From Tannerella forsythia (GTDB lineage: Bacteria; Bacteroidota; Bacteroidia; Bacteroidales; Tannerellaceae): a DNA stretch of 64,000 bases. The notes under the pieces were generated by a model. That model did no database searches, was not told where the DNA came from, and saw nothing but the letters and a program-made list of their open reading frames with translations. Below, piece by piece: positions 36,892-45,505 of the stretch. A program made the position numbers and the translations under genes. How positions within the stretch are numbered: the stretch's first letter is position 1; each line of letters opens with the position of its first letter. The DNA lies in NCBI RefSeq assembly GCF_001006485.1, contig NZ_JUET01000129.1, positions 51,406-115,405 of the forward strand, read 5' to 3'.

Positions 36892-37881
36892 TTAGGTTTC
36901 GTGTGTTTTTAACCGGTAAAGACCGAAAACGAAATCGCTGCGATGTTCTTTCAGATAGTCATCTTCGAATTGGAAAAGGCTTTCTAACAATTCACGACTT
37001 CTCCTGTCTGGAGTTGCAAAATGAAAAGCAATGTCTTTTAGCGCAAAAGCCAAGATATTGCCGCCAAACGGCTTCTCTTCTATCGTATGATAATATTCAT
37101 GCACGGCAGGCATGATATTGGCCGAATCTACCGCTTCCGACGGATCAGCTAAGAAAACTCGAAGCCAACCGGTTCCGTAATAACGCTTTTTATACAACGA
37201 CGTCTTGTAACGACGGCGATACGGTTTGTCTATCAACCGTATCGCCTTATTAATCGCTTGTATTTGCATACGAGAAAACTGAAATCGTGTCGCCCCAACA
37301 TATTCGTTAATCAGAAGCATTCCTTCCGGCTTCAGACATTGCTTGATCTTTTTCCCCAATAACGTCCGGACATCACGAAAGTGATGGAGTGAATTGTTGA
37401 ACATAACCATATCGAATCGCTCGGAAGCAAAATCATACTGTTCAATACTTTTACAGCAAAAGCTCAGATTATGCAGTCCTTTTTCCTTAGCTTGAGCAGC
37501 CGCCTCATCCAAATTGCCCTGATTGATGTCAAGGCAAACGATTTCCCTGAAGAGCGGACAGGATGCCAACACCAATTCATGCTGACAATATCCTGATCCC
37601 AAAGACAGGACACGCAATGGCGATTGAGCACCGGAAAGATATTTATTAATGAAATACGATTTGAAATCAATTTGTGAATCACCGGTTATCATTCGATTCC
37701 ATCGTTCTTTTATTAATGGTATTTCCCACCAATTGGAAGTTCCTCCCAACGAAGCATCGAAAGCGCTAATGGATTTCTTTGTGCTGTTGAACGTCAGTTT
37801 GGACAAAAGAAAACGAATGCCCCGTTGATGCAACTTTACATACACATCAATCAAATCTTCCCATGTAATCCATCGTTTCAT
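36892..37881 (-). CDS. Class I SAM-dependent methyltransferase
   Basis: A 329-residue protein with a Rossmann methyltransferase domain in its middle. Motif I is VLSLGSGYCQHEL near 90-102, the post-I acidic residue is CLDINQGN near 115, and LKPEGMLLINEYVG lies near 183-196. The N-terminal ~80 residues and the long C-terminal tail (VDSANIMPAVHEYYHTIEEKPFGG) are less typical and could recognise the substrate. FDMVMFNNSLHHF near 157-169 is the usual motif II-III link. The substrate is not evident. A TATATTTG box at 37921-37928 would be its promoter. It stands alone, convergent with porZ. Confidence 0.85.
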   Translation of the reverse strand: MKRWITWEDLIDVYVKLHQRGIRFLLSKLTFNSTKKSISAFDASLGGTSNWWEIPLIKERWNRMITGDSQIDFKSYFINKYLSGAQSPLRVLSLGSGYCQHELVLASCPLFREIVCLDINQGNLDEAAAQAKEKGLHNLSFCCKSIEQYDFASERFDMVMFNNSLHHFRDVRTLLGKKIKQCLKPEGMLLINEYVGATRFQFSRMQIQAINKAIRLIDKPYRRRYKTSLYKKRYYGTGWLRVFLADPSEAVDSANIMPAVHEYYHTIEEKPFGGNILAFALKDIAFHFATPDRRSRELLESLFQFEDDYLKEHRSDFVFGLYRLKTHET

Positions 37882-38100
37882 CTCTCAGTATACAAAACAG
37901 TTAAGATTAAAAACACGGGACAAATATATAAATAAATTTGTAGCAATCCGATTTTCGAACAAAAATTAAGTCAGAAAACAATATTTTTCTTTCAATGCGA
38001 TTTATAAGTAGTAAGGTCATCATTATCTTCACACACGGTTCTCGATGCCTTGGCAGGAAAGCTGTCATCTCGATTTTTATGAAAAGACCGTTTTTTTGTG

Positions 38101-38108
38101 TAGATTTG
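38101..38108 (+). promoter_or_regulatory. Probable -7 promoter box for the acyl-CoA ligase gene
   Basis: TAGATTTG matches TAnnTTTG, 27 bases before the chosen start at 38135. Confidence 0.5.
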
Positions 38109-38134
38109 TCCGTTTCAAAAGCAAGAATAAAATA

Positions 38135-39952
38135 ATGAAAGCAGCGAATTACCATTTTGCAGAAATGATATACCGTCAAGCCGAGAAATACGACGATCGG
38201 ACGGAATTACTTCATCGTGAGCCGAAGAGTGGAAAATGGCTCAAAATTTCATGGGCAGAACTTGCCGACAAGGTCCGTTTGACTTCACAAGCCATGATCG
38301 AATACGGGATCGATATACAGGAGAATATCGGGATCTATGCGCAGAACATGCCGGAATGTTTCTTTACCTCATTCGGCGCTTACGGCATCCGTGCGGCTGA
38401 AGTGCCGATGTATCCGACAAATTCACCCGATCAGATCGCATACATTATCCGTGAAGCCGAGATACGTCTCCTCTTCGTCGGAGAACAGCAACAATATAAC
38501 AATGCTTTCAAGGTACAGCAAGAAATGGGCAATACGCTGAAGAAACTCGTTATCTTCGACCGAAATGTGGTACGTTATCCCGAAGACCGGACATCGATCT
38601 ACTTCGATGAATTCATCCGTCTCGGCGATAATGCGCATGCCGAGACCGGCACCAAAATCCGCCGCAACGAAGCCATCGATGGCGATATTGCCTTGATTGT
38701 CTACACTTCCGGCACGACGGGCGAACCGAAAGGCGTCATCCTCACCCACGCCAATCTGCGCGAAATGATGCGTATCCACGACATCCGCCTGCCGATGGTC
38801 AACGATCACGACTTGTCGATGTGCTTTCTTCCGCTCGTACATATCTTCGAAAAAGGCTGGGCTTGCTTTTGCCTCTACAAAGGCGTACGGATGGCGATCA
38901 ACCGGTATCCGAAAGAGATTCAGAAAACACTTCCCGAAATACGCCCGACCCTGATGTGCAACGTTCCGCGGTTCTGGGAAAAAGTATATAGCGGCGTACA
39001 GGAAAAGATCGAACAGTCACCGCAAATCACGCAGTGGCTGTTTCGCGATGCGATCAAGACGGGACGGCGTTATACCTTCGACTATCGGAATAATGGCCGG
39101 AAACCGCCATTAGGACTGATGTTGAAATATTATCTCTACGATAAAACACTCTTCATCATGCTGAAAAAAGCCGTCGGGCTTCAACGCGGGACGCTCTTTC
39201 CCGTTGCCGGAGCCCCTTTGGCCGACAATATCGCCACGTTCCTCCTGTCGGTAAACATTCCGATCATCTATGGATACGGTCTCTCCGAAACAAGTGCCAC
39301 CGTATGTTGCTATCCGACGAAGGGATATATTGTCGGGTCTATCGGCACCATCATGCCCGGCCTCGAGGTACGGATCGATGAAGCCACGAACGAGATTCTC
39401 GTCCGAGGTAAAACCGTCACTGCGGGGTATTACAAAAAACCGGAGGAAACGAAAAAGGCTTTTACCGACGACGGCTTCTTTCGTACCGGTGACGCCGGCC
39501 GGCTCGAAGGCAAAACACTCTATTTCCTCGAACGTATCAAAGACCTGTTCAAAACGTCGAACGGGAAATATATCGCTCCGCAGGCCATTGAAATGAGCCT
39601 GAGCGGCAATACTTACATCGAACAGTGCGCTGTCATCGCCGACGAACATAAGTTTGTCAGCGCTCTTATCGTACCGGCTTTTCCGGCACTCGAAGCCTAC
39701 GCCCGCAAGAAAGGAATTGCTTACGGCGATCATCGCGAACTGATCGGGAAAGAAGAAATCGTACGTCTCTTTCAATCGAACATCGAAGAGTGCCAGAAAC
39801 ATTTTGCTTCGTTCGAGAAGATCAAACGCTTTACCTTGCTTTCCGAACCTTTTTCGATGGAGGAGGGCGAACTAACCGATACGCTTAAGCTGCGCCGCGG
39901 CGTAATCGCCCGTCGCTATGCAGCCCAGATCGCCGCGATGTATAAAGAGTAA
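38135..39952 (+). CDS. AMP-dependent long-chain acyl-CoA ligase
   Basis: An ANL-superfamily enzyme of 605 residues that activates fatty acids via acyl-AMP to acyl-CoA. The P-loop is LIVYTSGTTGEPKGVILTH near 185-203; LSMCFLPLVHIFEKG follows; the adenine-binding YGLSETSATVC is near 385-395; and the hinge is GDAGRLEGKTLYFLERIKDLFKTSNGKYI near 452-480. The C-terminal catalytic Lys lies in the LRRGVI region (near residue 590). The frame opens at 38045, but MKAANYHFAEMIYRQA at 38135 starts the domain and lies downstream of the TAGATTTG box. It may serve fatty-acid activation or uptake; the chain length is not clear from sequence. Confidence 0.92.
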   Translation: MKAANYHFAEMIYRQAEKYDDRTELLHREPKSGKWLKISWAELADKVRLTSQAMIEYGIDIQENIGIYAQNMPECFFTSFGAYGIRAAEVPMYPTNSPDQIAYIIREAEIRLLFVGEQQQYNNAFKVQQEMGNTLKKLVIFDRNVVRYPEDRTSIYFDEFIRLGDNAHAETGTKIRRNEAIDGDIALIVYTSGTTGEPKGVILTHANLREMMRIHDIRLPMVNDHDLSMCFLPLVHIFEKGWACFCLYKGVRMAINRYPKEIQKTLPEIRPTLMCNVPRFWEKVYSGVQEKIEQSPQITQWLFRDAIKTGRRYTFDYRNNGRKPPLGLMLKYYLYDKTLFIMLKKAVGLQRGTLFPVAGAPLADNIATFLLSVNIPIIYGYGLSETSATVCCYPTKGYIVGSIGTIMPGLEVRIDEATNEILVRGKTVTAGYYKKPEETKKAFTDDGFFRTGDAGRLEGKTLYFLERIKDLFKTSNGKYIAPQAIEMSLSGNTYIEQCAVIADEHKFVSALIVPAFPALEAYARKKGIAYGDHRELIGKEEIVRLFQSNIEECQKHFASFEKIKRFTLLSEPFSMEEGELTDTLKLRRGVIARRYAAQIAAMYKE

Positions 39953-39963
39953 GCAGAAAAGTG

Positions 39964-39971
39964 TACCTTTG
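39964..39971 (+). promoter_or_regulatory. Probable -7 promoter box for the LysE-type exporter
   Basis: TACCTTTG matches TAnnTTTG. A small GC hairpin (CGGTG/CACCG near 40007-40027) lies in the short leader. Confidence 0.5.
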
Positions 39972-40040
39972 CAAATAATTGGCTCATTCAATAAAACAGG
40001 CAGAAGGTCGGTGTTGGCAAAGCACCGGCTGTAAAGAACG

Positions 40041-40661
40041 ATGATTGAACTTTTCTATACGGGTATGATTATCGGTATTCTGGTCTCGGCTCCGATGGGG
40101 CCTATCGGGATGCTGTGTATCCAGCGAACCTTGTCGAAAGGACGATGGCACGGGTTTGTCAGCGGGCTGGGTGCGGCGCTGTCCGATGTCCTTTATGCGG
40201 CCTTTACCGGTTTGTTTATGGGACTCGTTGTGAACTTCGTGGAAGCTCATCAGCAGCCGCTCCGGATCTTCGGAAGCATTATGCTGGGCGTCTTCGGATA
40301 TTACATTTTTCGCAGTAACCCGGTGAAACAGTTGAAGAAAAACAGGGAGCATAAGATGTCTTTCGTTCAGGATTTCGTATCAGCTTTTCTACTGACATTC
40401 AGCAATGTGTTGATTGTACTCCTGTATATCGGGCTGTTTGCACGGTTTGCTTTTGTCTTTTCGGCCAGCGTGTGGGATGTACCGAGCGGGTTGGGAGGCA
40501 TTGCCGTAGGAGCAGTCCTCTGGTGGTTTTTCGTCACCTATATCATCTCCAAGCTTCGGCGCTGGTTTAACATCCGCGGTATCCGTATCCTGAACCAGAT
40601 TGTGGGAAGCGTGATCCTCGTGCTCGCAGTCGTCGGAATTGTCTATGCCTTTATCGAATAA
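40041..40661 (+). CDS. LysE-family amino acid exporter
   Basis: A 206-residue membrane protein with six helices. The opening ILVSAPMGPIGMLCIQRTLSKGRWHGFVSGLGAALSDVLYAAFTG is the hallmark of LysE/RhtB exporters (G-P-x-G-x-x-x-x-R). It should export amino acids or related small metabolites; the specificity is unknown. It is preceded by its own -7 box and is followed by a 69-base gap to a small frame of uncertain status. Confidence 0.9.
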   Translation: MIELFYTGMIIGILVSAPMGPIGMLCIQRTLSKGRWHGFVSGLGAALSDVLYAAFTGLFMGLVVNFVEAHQQPLRIFGSIMLGVFGYYIFRSNPVKQLKKNREHKMSFVQDFVSAFLLTFSNVLIVLLYIGLFARFAFVFSASVWDVPSGLGGIAVGAVLWWFFVTYIISKLRRWFNIRGIRILNQIVGSVILVLAVVGIVYAFIE

Positions 40662-40729
40662 GTAAAACTTCTTAAATATCAGTACCGTCCATCAATTGGT
40701 TTAAATGATTTCGTGCTTTTGTGCCCATA

Positions 40730-40885
40730 ATGGGACGAGTAAATACGCCGATATTCATCCCTTCAAAGCCAAGAGTTAGAGCAAAGCTTCAAGCACGTCT
40801 TTCGCATGCCTTGCCAAAGCATATCAATCAGAAGATAAAAAACGTGCTCCCCGAAAAGGAATCAATCAAGAAAGCTATGGATTAA
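40730..40885 (+). CDS. Small basic open frame (51 codons), uncertain
   Basis: An ATG at 40730 opens a frame to TAA at 40883-40885 coding MGRVNTPIFIPSKPRVRAKL-type basic protein, with many Lys and Arg and no membrane segment. It overlaps the 3' end of the convergent ispH by 11 bases. The region (40662-40874) has no other gene. It may be a real small nucleic-acid-binding protein, a remnant, or chance. Confidence 0.25.
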   Translation: MGRVNTPIFIPSKPRVRAKLQARLSHALPKHINQKIKNVLPEKESIKKAMD

Positions 40886-41741
40886 GCATTTTCACGCGCT
40901 CGGCTACTTCTTCCATCAACCATTTGGGAGTGGATGTAGCGCCACAGATACCTACGCTACGGATATCCTCCGGAAGCGGCTCGGCAATATCGGCTGCCGA
41001 GGTGATAAATACCGAATGCGGATTGGCCTGAAGGCACTGTTCGAACAGCATTTGCCCGTTCGAGCTTTTCTTGCCGGCCACGAAATAGATACAATCATGT
41101 TGCAGCGCAAAATCGCGTATGTTCGGCAAACGATTGGCCACTTGCCGGCAGATCGTGTCGAAATATTGGAATGTTACGTCGGACGAAATCCTCGCGCGTA
41201 TGGCTTCCACCACTTTCCCGAAGCCGTCAAGAGGTTTGGTGGTCTGTGAAAAAAGTATTATATCTCTATGAAAATCAAGTTTTTCGATATCGTCAAGCTT
41301 CTCAATCACGATGGCCGTTCCTTCCGTCTGTCCGACAAGACCGTTCACTTCGGCATGTCCTTTTTTGCCGTAAATCACTAATTGTGTTCCGTATTCTTTC
41401 GTTTCCTGATAACAGCGATGGATGCGTTTTTGCAATTGGAGTACAACCGGGCAGGTGGCGTCGATGATTTTAATCTGATTCTTTTGGGCAAGTGCGTAGG
41501 TCGAAGGCGGTTCACCATGTGCACGGAGCAGTACGGTACGGTTACGCAGATGTGCCAGATCCGCATGCCCGATCGTGTGAAGTCCCAATGCCTTCAGGCG
41601 CTCCATCTCGAGGCTGTTATGCACCAGATCACCTAAACTGTAAAGCTCATCGGTTTGCTTCAGCTCGCGTTCGGCACTTTGAATGGCTTTTACGACACCG
41701 AAACAAAAGCCCGATCCGCGATCTATCGTTACTTCTACCAT
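40875..41741 (-). CDS. ispH: 4-hydroxy-3-methylbut-2-enyl diphosphate reductase
   Basis: Last step of the non-mevalonate isoprenoid pathway (HMBPP to IPP/DMAPP), 288 residues. The three Cys ligands of the iron-sulfur cluster are in GFCFGVVKAI near residue 13, DATCPVVLQLQ near 95, and VGICGATSTPKWL near 263-275; the reactive Glu is in the central domain. This is the standard IspH length without an S1 tail. The gene follows cmk by 3 bases, and the order porQ-cmk-ispH is the one known in Porphyromonas. It fits with the prenyl diphosphate synthase at 44509. Confidence 0.95.
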   Translation of the reverse strand: MVEVTIDRGSGFCFGVVKAIQSAERELKQTDELYSLGDLVHNSLEMERLKALGLHTIGHADLAHLRNRTVLLRAHGEPPSTYALAQKNQIKIIDATCPVVLQLQKRIHRCYQETKEYGTQLVIYGKKGHAEVNGLVGQTEGTAIVIEKLDDIEKLDFHRDIILFSQTTKPLDGFGKVVEAIRARISSDVTFQYFDTICRQVANRLPNIRDFALQHDCIYFVAGKKSSNGQMLFEQCLQANPHSVFITSAADIAEPLPEDIRSVGICGATSTPKWLMEEVAERVKMLNP

Positions 41742-41744
41742 GGT

Positions 41745-42434
41745 TTATTTTTCCGTTGCTTTACGAAACTCACGCATCAACCATGCTTGTTGTTCGGCGA
41801 TGGTCATGTAAGTGTTATCTAATTCGATTGCATCGTCTGCTTTGCGAAGCGGGCTTTCGGCACGGGTCATATCCAACTTGTCACGTCCCTGTACATTCTT
41901 CAGAACTTCATCGAACGAAACGGGCTGTCCCTTCTCATTCATTTCTTTTACCCGTCTCTGTGCACGTATCTCGGCCGACGCGATTACGAAAATCTTTAGT
42001 TCTGCCTGTGGAAAAACGACCGTCCCGATGTCGCGGCCGTCCATTACGATGCCTCTTGCCTCTCCCATGGCTTGTTGTTTTGAGACAAGTGCATGACGAA
42101 CAAACCCTAAAGCCGCAACCCGACTGACACGGTTCGATACTTCCATGCTACGAATCTCGGTCTCCACCGGTTCACCGTTCAGGAATGTTTCCGACATTCC
42201 CGTTTCGGGGTTCGGCCAAAAGGTAATATCTACGTTATCCATCGCTTGTTGCAATGCCGCTTCGTTTAGTGTGTCGCCATGAAAAAAGCCTTGACGTATC
42301 GCATATAGCGTCACTGCTCTGTACATAGCGCCGGTGTCGATGTAGGTATACCCGACGGCCTTGGCGAGCGCTCTTGCCATTGTACTCTTACCGCACGAGG
42401 AGAACCCGTCAACGGCCACAATGATTTTTTTCAT
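41745..42434 (-). CDS. cmk: Cytidylate kinase
   Basis: A 229-residue CMP/dCMP kinase. Walker A AVDGFSSCGKSTMARALA is at residues 7-24, TGAMYRAVTLYA near 37-48, the CMP-binding RVSRVAALGFVRHAL near 103-117, VMDGRDIGTVVFP near 129-141 and RAQRRVKEMNEKG in the LID region. It lies between porQ (28 bases upstream) and ispH (3 bases downstream) on one strand. Confidence 0.95.
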   Translation of the reverse strand: MKKIIVAVDGFSSCGKSTMARALAKAVGYTYIDTGAMYRAVTLYAIRQGFFHGDTLNEAALQQAMDNVDITFWPNPETGMSETFLNGEPVETEIRSMEVSNRVSRVAALGFVRHALVSKQQAMGEARGIVMDGRDIGTVVFPQAELKIFVIASAEIRAQRRVKEMNEKGQPVSFDEVLKNVQGRDKLDMTRAESPLRKADDAIELDNTYMTIAEQQAWLMREFRKATEK

Positions 42435-42462
42435 ATGCTCTGTGATGACTATACATTATATA

Positions 42463-43476
42463 TTAAGGGTTCATTTCAGAGAGTGACATCGACAAACTCA
42501 CCATTAGCGAAAGTGCCGACGGATGATAACGTGCCACCGATGCACCGATATCGAATCGGGATACATGCAAGCCGGCGCCGATCGAAAAACCGCCCAATCT
42601 GTTTCCCCCCTCTTTCAGCTTCATGTCCATGTTGGCCTTCGGATTATATCCCAGTCCGACCCAAAAATTGTCGGAGGGCAGAAAATCTACGCCGAACACG
42701 AGATGTTTGGCCAGTGTTTGAACAAAACTATCCTCGAGATTCTTTTCCGCCAGCGTCTCGTCTACATATTTGAACTTCCATTGCTTCAGATGCATGGCCG
42801 TTACGGATACACGGATCGGAGCATGCGCCATTCTTTTGGAAATTCCCATCTGAATGTCCCAAGGCAACTGCCTGCGTTCCGAATCGTATGCTTTCAGTTG
42901 TGCCCCGATATTTTTCAAGGCCACCCCGAAAGAGAGACCCTTTTCTTCGTCGTAATAGCTCAGCCCGGCATCAACCCCGATCCCGAACGACGAATATTCA
43001 GCCAGATGAGAGTATAACATCTTCATCGAGAGCCCCCCCCTCCATTTATCCGAAAGATCGTACGAATAAAAAGCCTGTACACTCATGTCTTTAGCCGAGA
43101 ATTCTCCTTTGATCATCCGTGACGCATCGACTTCTTTAAAGTTGCCATAGCTGATGAAGGACCCTCCGATTCCCCAAGCACCTCGCTCGCGGTGGGCTTT
43201 GGTATAGATCGCACTGCCTACATGAATATCGCCAATATAACTCATGTAATTCAGGTTCACCATGCCGTCCATCTCTCCACCTAACAGGGCCGGACTGTGA
43301 AAAGCAAGCGACGGGTCAGCTTCGATCAGTGATACGGTATGCCCTCCCAAAGCATTGGCTCGTGCCGAGGTCGGAAAACGTAAAAACGTAAACACTTCGC
43401 CACCTTCCTGCGCCGTCAGAAACCAGGGTAAGAGGCACAGTAGCCCTCCGATTAATCGTATATTTCTTTTTCTCAT
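42463..43476 (-). CDS. porQ: Type IX secretion system protein PorQ
   Basis: A 337-residue outer-membrane beta-barrel of the PorV/PorQ (FadL-like) family. After a signal peptide ending WFLTAQ, the characteristic start is EVFTFLRFPTSARANALGGHTVSLIEADPSLAFHSPALL (the T9SS PorQ/PorV pattern), followed by short strands such as YMSYIGDIHVGSAIY and GLSMKMLYSHLAEYSSFGIGVDAGLSY. PorQ anchors PorZ to the outer membrane in the attachment complex. The ATG at 43476 lies just after the TACTTTTG box at 43494-43501, so the frame's extension to 43515 is not used. It is the first gene of porQ-cmk-ispH. Confidence 0.9.
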   Translation of the reverse strand: MRKRNIRLIGGLLCLLPWFLTAQEGGEVFTFLRFPTSARANALGGHTVSLIEADPSLAFHSPALLGGEMDGMVNLNYMSYIGDIHVGSAIYTKAHRERGAWGIGGSFISYGNFKEVDASRMIKGEFSAKDMSVQAFYSYDLSDKWRGGLSMKMLYSHLAEYSSFGIGVDAGLSYYDEEKGLSFGVALKNIGAQLKAYDSERRQLPWDIQMGISKRMAHAPIRVSVTAMHLKQWKFKYVDETLAEKNLEDSFVQTLAKHLVFGVDFLPSDNFWVGLGYNPKANMDMKLKEGGNRLGGFSIGAGLHVSRFDIGASVARYHPSALSLMVSLSMSLSEMNP

Positions 43477-43493
43477 TCTTTCAAAAGCGTGTG

Positions 43494-43501
43494 CAAAAGT
43501 A
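43494..43501 (-). promoter_or_regulatory. -7 promoter box for porQ-cmk-ispH
   Basis: TACTTTTG on the minus strand; it fixes the porQ start at 43476 with a leader of about 10 bases. Confidence 0.55.
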
Positions 43502-43662
43502 CACAATTTTACCACTATGGTAATCTTTTCATACCACGATAATCATAACGGATAAAAACAAAAAAAGGTATTTGAAGGCTAACTTTTTTTCCGGGAATCA
43601 AAAAAAAAGCAAAAAAGCAAGTTTTTTTTCCGCTTTCACATGCAATCTGTAATTTTTTTGTC

Positions 43663-43670
43663 TATCTTTG
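43663..43670 (+). promoter_or_regulatory. Probable -7 promoter box for tonB
   Basis: TATCTTTG matches TAnnTTTG. A T-rich tract precedes it and no clear -33 TTG is at the usual distance. Confidence 0.5.
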
Positions 43671-43719
43671 CCTCCACGAGAATCAAATTAAGAGTAATCA
43701 TTACTTAAAGAAGATAGCT

Positions 43720-44418
43720 ATGGAAATCAAGAAATCGCGTAAAGCAGACCTTGAAGGAGGCAAAGGATTAAGCATCCTGATGGGGATAGTCGTTGGTTTA
43801 GCTGTGCTGTTTGTCGGTTTTGAATGGGGTACACAGGAAAAAACCATTCAGAAAGACGAAGGTATAGCCGATATCATCGCAGAAGAAGAAATTGATATTA
43901 CAAGGCAAGAAGAAACGCCTCCGCCCCCTCCGCCTCCGCCCCCTGTGGAGCAAGTTGCCGAGGTGTTGAATGTGGTGGAAGACGATGTCGAAGTGGAAAA
44001 TACCGATCTGTTGTCGTCAGAAGACAATCAGGCAGAGGCGCAAACGCAGACGTATGTTCCGCCTGTGGTAAAGGTGGAAGAAGAGGAAGAATCTTCTCAG
44101 CAGATCTTTATGGTGGTAGAGGAGATGCCCGAATTCCCCGGAGGGCAAGCGGCGTTGATGAGTTTTATTGCCAAATCGATTAAATATCCGGTGGTTGCGC
44201 AGGAGAATGGTATTCAGGGACGTGTTACTTGTTCCTTTGTGGTGAATAAAGACGGATCAATCGTGGACGCGGAGGTTATTCGCGGTATTGACCCTTCTCT
44301 AGATAAGGAGGCGCTCCGCGTAATCAACACCATGCCCAAGTGGAAGCCGGGTAAACAACGTGGAAAGCCGGTGCGTGTAAAATTTACAGTTCCGATTAAT
44401 TTCCGTTTAAATCAGTAA
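43720..44418 (+). CDS. tonB: TonB-family energy transducer
   Basis: A 232-residue inner-membrane-anchored periplasmic protein. One helix near 20-37 (LSILMGIVVGLAVLFVGFEWG) is followed by an acidic and proline-rich linker (PPPPPPPPP near 68-76) and a C-terminal TonB domain (FPGGQAALMSFIAKSIKYPVVAQENGIQGRV, KWKPGKQRGKPVRVKFTVPI). The YP and the final VPINF strand pair with TonB boxes of outer-membrane receptors such as the SusC at 57573. An exbB-exbD-exbD set lies 2 kb downstream. It is separated from the prenyl synthase gene by a terminator at 44460. Confidence 0.93.
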   Translation: MEIKKSRKADLEGGKGLSILMGIVVGLAVLFVGFEWGTQEKTIQKDEGIADIIAEEEIDITRQEETPPPPPPPPPVEQVAEVLNVVEDDVEVENTDLLSSEDNQAEAQTQTYVPPVVKVEEEEESSQQIFMVVEEMPEFPGGQAALMSFIAKSIKYPVVAQENGIQGRVTCSFVVNKDGSIVDAEVIRGIDPSLDKEALRVINTMPKWKPGKQRGKPVRVKFTVPINFRLNQ

Positions 44419-44459
44419 GAAGCACATATACAAGCAGTAAAATTCTTTTTTCATTTCAC

Positions 44460-44497
44460 AAAAAAGGTCGCCCTCTGAAAAAGCGGCCTTTTTTTTC
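44460..44497 (+). terminator. Rho-independent terminator after tonB
   Basis: AAAAAGGTCGC pairs with GCGGCCTTTTT (one G-U pair) around a CCTCTGAAAAA loop, with a long U tract at the end. Confidence 0.8.
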
Positions 44498-44508
44498 ATG
44501 TCTAAAAT

Positions 44509-45492
44509 ATGCTATCATTTGAAGATACGCTGCCGATCATTGAACATGCCGTTCGAGAGCTGCGGTTTGATGACCCACCACAGAGCCTTTTTGATCCGAT
44601 TGTTTATACGCTTTCGTTGGGAGGTAAGCGCATTCGTCCTGCTTTCACCTTGATGGCGTGTAATCTTTACAGCTCTGAAGTAGAGCAGGCAATCAAACCC
44701 GCTCTCGGAATAGAAGTGTTTCATAATTTTACGTTGCTGCACGACGATCTGATGGATGAAGCTCGAAAGCGTCGGGGGCAACCGACGGTGCATGTCAAGT
44801 GGAACCGGAATACGGCGGTGCTCTCGGGAGATGCCATGCTCATCACGGCGTATCGTCTTATCGGGGAGACATCATCCGAACTGCTAAAAAAAATACTGGA
44901 TTTGTTTACCCGGACAGCCTTGGAGATATGTGAAGGGCAACAGTATGATATGGAGTTTGAATCGAGGCCGGACGTGACAGAAGCGGAGTATCTTGAAATG
45001 ATTCGTTTAAAAACGGCTGTACTGCTGGCTTGCAGCCTGAAAACAGGGGCGCTTATCGGCGGCGCTTCCGAGCATGAAGCGGATATTCTCTATCGCTTCG
45101 GCATCTATATCGGGTTGGCCTTTCAGTTACAGGATGATCTGCTCGATGTGTATGGCAGTCCGGAAACTTTCGGAAAGAATATCGGCGGAGATATTTTGTG
45201 CAACAAGAAGACATTTCTATTGATTCATACTTTGGCAAGCGCCTCGCCCGAACAAAAAGAACAGATTGTCTATTATCAGCATCCGGATAAAGCGGCATGC
45301 TATACGGCCGACGAAAAAATTAAGGCGATTACTTCTATTTATGATCAATTAAACATAAGGGAGCTGACACAAGAGCAGATGAAGCATTATTATAATCTTG
45401 CGATGGATGAATTAGCGCTTCTGAAAATCCCTCAGGAGCGATTGTCCGAGTTACATCGTGTATGCCGTAAATTAATGAACCGCGAAAAATAA
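44509..45492 (+). CDS. Polyprenyl diphosphate synthase
   Basis: A trans-prenyltransferase of 327 residues that elongates IPP onto an allylic primer to make a longer isoprenoid (quinone side chain or similar). The first Asp-rich motif is LLHDDLMDEARKRRGQPT near residues 76-93, the second is LAFQLQDDLLDVYG near 205-218. GGKRIRPAF near 37-45 is the usual IPP-binding start. The residues before the first motif (two large aromatics) suggest a medium or long chain; the exact product is not certain. The gene continues with tatD 13 bases later. Confidence 0.92.
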   Translation: MLSFEDTLPIIEHAVRELRFDDPPQSLFDPIVYTLSLGGKRIRPAFTLMACNLYSSEVEQAIKPALGIEVFHNFTLLHDDLMDEARKRRGQPTVHVKWNRNTAVLSGDAMLITAYRLIGETSSELLKKILDLFTRTALEICEGQQYDMEFESRPDVTEAEYLEMIRLKTAVLLACSLKTGALIGGASEHEADILYRFGIYIGLAFQLQDDLLDVYGSPETFGKNIGGDILCNKKTFLLIHTLASASPEQKEQIVYYQHPDKAACYTADEKIKAITSIYDQLNIRELTQEQMKHYYNLAMDELALLKIPQERLSELHRVCRKLMNREK

Positions 45493-45505
45493 GTTTCCGG
45501 ATAGC

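Noticed and set aside
43558-43660. Long A and T tracts before tonB as a possible phase-variable promoter
   Set aside because: Runs are of mixed length within general AT-rich leader DNA, and no inverted repeats or alternative promoter pair are visible.
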